In this document: one piece after another, positions 7,222 through 9,323 of the stretch | Layout: every line of letters starts with the position of its first letter | Position numbering within the stretch: position 1 is the first letter of the stretch | Assembly: GCA_003218935.1 (NCBI GenBank) | Contig: QHPA01000230.1 | Coordinates: 1-9,323, forward strand | DNA: 9,323 bases | Direction: 5' to 3' | Source of the DNA: Verrucomicrobiota bacterium | GTDB lineage: Bacteria > Verrucomicrobiota > Verrucomicrobiia > Limisphaerales > AV2 | Notes under the pieces: generated by a model | Told to the model about the DNA's origin: nothing | What the model saw: the letters and a program-made list of their open reading frames with translations, nothing else | The model's database searches: none | Position numbers and translations under genes: made by a program

Positions 7222-9323
7222 CTATGGCAACAAAAGCAACCGGTAAAACCGCAGAGCACTCAGTCCGCCGCTCTGCGACCCGTCGTCAGTAAAGGCGAAA
7301 TTGCCCGTCGCGGAAGTCACCTGGTTCGTAAACGTGATCCAAACCGGCGGAAGATTCGTGGTGTATTGCACCTGGAACCGGTCCCCGACCGGCGCCGTCC
7401 AGTTCAAGACAAAACCCCCCGGTGTCATGGTCAGACTCGAAAAATTGATTGCCGCCGATGAAGGCGCTGTTCCCTCGACGACGCGGAAGAACTGTTGATT
7501 GCCGGTTATCGGAACACAGAAAGTCGTCGTGATATCGCTCGCTGTGATGGTGGGCGAGATGACCGTCCACGTTGGATCCGTCAGATTGGTCTTGGACTCC
7601 ACGTAATAATTCACCCCGACCACTGAACTCCAGCTCAGGCAAATCGTGCCATTGGTGATGAGCAATTGCGGGTTGATGATCACCCCGCCGCTGCCCGGAA
7701 GCGACGCGCGAATCGTGAACGTCAGATCGCCCGGCCCATTGTTATTCACCGCCAGATACCAGTCTCCATTGAGGTCAGGGAAGAAATCATTGGTGGCAAC
7801 CGTGATCGAGACCGGATAGGTGCTGTCGCCGGAGCCTCCGTCGAAATAATCGGCGGGCGTGGGCAGCCTGCCGCGCTGGATCAGCAGGTCCGCCGGATTG
7901 TTCAGGTTATACAGATCAAACTGCACCGCCGCGTTGGTCTGATCCACGGTGAACAGGAAGAAATTGGTCGGTTGCGAGCCGGCCACGATGGTGAAGTCCA
8001 GCGGCACGTTGTTGGTCAGACGAATGATGTTGTAAGGTGAATTGGTGGATTCCGTGGCGCACACCGTATAGGTCACCGCGTTCGTGTCCAGATTGTAAAC
8101 GCCCAGATACCAGATGCCCGGCGCCAGCGGAACGGGCGAGGAACTGCCCGTGACCAGGATTTGCTCGGCCGTTGTGTTCGGGTTCGCACTGAGATAATCG
8201 TATTTGCCGGCAATCGGCCGCGGCAACGGGTCCGGCACCGGCAAAGCGCGGCGCACCACCAAATCCACGTTTCCATTTTGCGGGGTCAGCTCGAAACTGA
8301 CCGAGGTCGCGTTGGTGGAAACGTTGAATTGGTAATAATCAATCGCGTTGGTGACCGGGATCGTGCTCGTGTAACAAATCGCGTTGGTCAACGCGAGGAC
8401 GGAAATCAAATTCGCGTCGGTCTGGTCGAAAGCGACGCTGATGGTGAATGTGTTCGTCTCACCCGCATTCACGTTCCCCACGCCCAGATAGTAGCGCTGG
8501 CCCGGCTTCAGGTTGGGCGGCAGTCCGTTCGTCGCCAGCAGGAACGTTTCGCCTCCGCCCGCGCCGTTGTTGTTAAACACCACGTCTCCCGGCAGCGTTC
8601 CGGTGGGCAGCGCGTCCTGGTCGAAGAGCAATTTCAAATCACCGGTCCCGGCCAGCACGTTGGTCGCCAGCGTCGCCCGCCGCGGCACATCGACGATGAA
8701 ATACCGGATCTGGCCGCCGGCGACGATATTTGTCACAGCCACGCCGTTGGTGTCGTAAACCGACGCGACGTTGGTCGTGGCCGGAACGAACGTCAGCGGA
8801 ATCGCCGGCGCATTGGTGTTGGCGAAGATGAATCGCAACTGCCAGCTCAGCAATTCGGGCGACGGATTGATGAACGCGCCCACCCGATTGTCCCACACCT
8901 CCAACCGCCAGGTCCCCAGAGCCGACTCCCCGATCAGCCTCTTGAGCGTTTCTTCCGGCAGATAATAGTTGCCCGAAGTCAGTTCGCTCAGCTCGAACGT
9001 ATCGAACTGCATCTCCGGCTCACGTCCCACCAGGCGAAGGGGCGTACCGTCCTGCGTGGCGCTAAAGCGGATAAGGTTGGTCTGCCAGCTCCGCCAATCC
9101 ACTGAGCCAATCGTGTTCGTCAAGCGATCATCCACGATGACCTCGGCGGTGACCAGGCACGGGGCCGGCCGGCCCAGCAGGCTGTATTTGCCCTTCACGT
9201 TCGCCTCGAAAATGTCCCGAATGTCGCACGAATCCAGCGCGTGGTCGTAGATGGCCACTTCATCAATCAGTCCGTTAAAGCGTTCCTTCGGGAATGGACC
9301 TGTAATGGCCGGCGACCGCGATC
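7222..9323 (-). CDS. Large modular secreted protein, C-terminal part (LamG end, P-like, PPC repeats)
   Basis: The frame is open to the right edge, so the N-terminus is missing and about 700 residues are visible. In order, the first codons read 'FNGLIDEVAIYDHALD' (9276-9229), the classic last strand of a LamG/concanavalin-like domain. A segment at about 9159-8827 with 'ALGTWRLEVWDNR' and 'LLSWQLRFIF' resembles the P/Homo-B domain of proprotein convertases. Three PPC-like beta domains follow (about 8712-8428, 8346-8059 and 7965-7705), each starting with a 'YFxV/YYQFNV/FFLFTV' strand and ending in 'YYLGVGN', 'WYLGVYN' or 'WYLAVNN'. Two C-terminal repeats close the protein (about 7674-7477 and 7443-7228), sharing 'LxW...VGxxYxVxxxTNL...W'. 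No protease or other catalytic domain lies in the visible part. The composition is rich in Thr-Asn pairs and poor in Cys, as for extracellular proteins. Glycan binding or envelope display is inferred. It lies 81 bases upstream of uvrA on the same strand, with no sign of a shared function. A GTG at 9258 is internal, not the start. Confidence 0.88.
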   Translation of the reverse strand, partial: SRSPAITGPFPKERFNGLIDEVAIYDHALDSCDIRDIFEANVKGKYSLLGRPAPCLVTAEVIVDDRLTNTIGSVDWRSWQTNLIRFSATQDGTPLRLVGREPEMQFDTFELSELTSGNYYLPEETLKRLIGESALGTWRLEVWDNRVGAFINPSPELLSWQLRFIFANTNAPAIPLTFVPATTNVASVYDTNGVAVTNIVAGGQIRYFIVDVPRRATLATNVLAGTGDLKLLFDQDALPTGTLPGDVVFNNNGAGGGETFLLATNGLPPNLKPGQRYYLGVGNVNAGETNTFTISVAFDQTDANLISVLALTNAICYTSTIPVTNAIDYYQFNVSTNATSVSFELTPQNGNVDLVVRRALPVPDPLPRPIAGKYDYLSANPNTTAEQILVTGSSSPVPLAPGIWYLGVYNLDTNAVTYTVCATESTNSPYNIIRLTNNVPLDFTIVAGSQPTNFFLFTVDQTNAAVQFDLYNLNNPADLLIQRGRLPTPADYFDGGSGDSTYPVSITVATNDFFPDLNGDWYLAVNNNGPGDLTFTIRASLPGSGGVIINPQLLITNGTICLSWSSVVGVNYYVESKTNLTDPTWTVISPTITASDITTTFCVPITGNQQFFRVVEGTAPSSAAINFSSLTMTPGGFVLNWTAPVGDRFQVQYTTNLPPVWITFTNQVTSATGNFAFTDDGSQSGGLSALRFYRLLLLP

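Noticed and set aside
8161..9105. Open + strand frame of 314 codons opposite the modular secreted protein
   Set aside because: It is antisense to clear LamG, P-like and PPC-like coding sequence, and its translation resembles no protein family I know.

Overview
The window looks like ordinary chromosome from a GC-rich bacterium, most likely a Verrucomicrobiota member of the Pedosphaera/Limisphaera kind. This lineage call is inference. It rests on the large secreted protein rich in Thr-Asn pairs that ends in tandem 'LxW...VGxxYxVxxxTNL...W...FxR' repeats, on the big exported TPR protein, and on a UvrA of unusual sequence at its zinc sites. No rRNA, tRNA or CRISPR array is visible.

Layout. Positions 1-890 hold a degenerate remnant of an IS1634/IS4-type transposase on the + strand, flanked by non-coding sequence with two hairpins. 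Everything else lies on the - strand. In transcription order (right to left) the genes are: the C-terminal 2.1 kb of a modular secreted protein (end of a LamG-like fold, a P/Homo-B-like domain, three PPC-like domains and two C-terminal repeats), cut by the window edge; uvrA (7140-4126); an exported 918-residue TPR protein (4129-1373) whose start codon overlaps the uvrA stop codon as ATGA; and an A-type iron-sulfur carrier of the HesB/IscA/ErpA family (1303-953). A strong intrinsic terminator at 887-922 closes the series and separates it from the transposase remnant.

How the genes work together. UvrA is the damage sensor of nucleotide excision repair. The TPR protein is probably translationally coupled to it, although it should act outside the cytoplasm. 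The iron-sulfur carrier gene follows after 69 bases that contain a candidate promoter, so it may be transcribed both from upstream and on its own. I see no functional link between the four products beyond co-orientation.

The most interesting signal is in uvrA: an interrupted palindrome of about 70-80 bp lies in frame inside the gene and adds roughly 25 residues just before the zinc-binding insertion region. It looks like a repeat element that has been domesticated within an essential-type repair gene. The same UvrA also lacks cysteines at two positions where zinc-binding CxxC motifs normally sit. I found no evidence of a new defence or biosynthetic system here.
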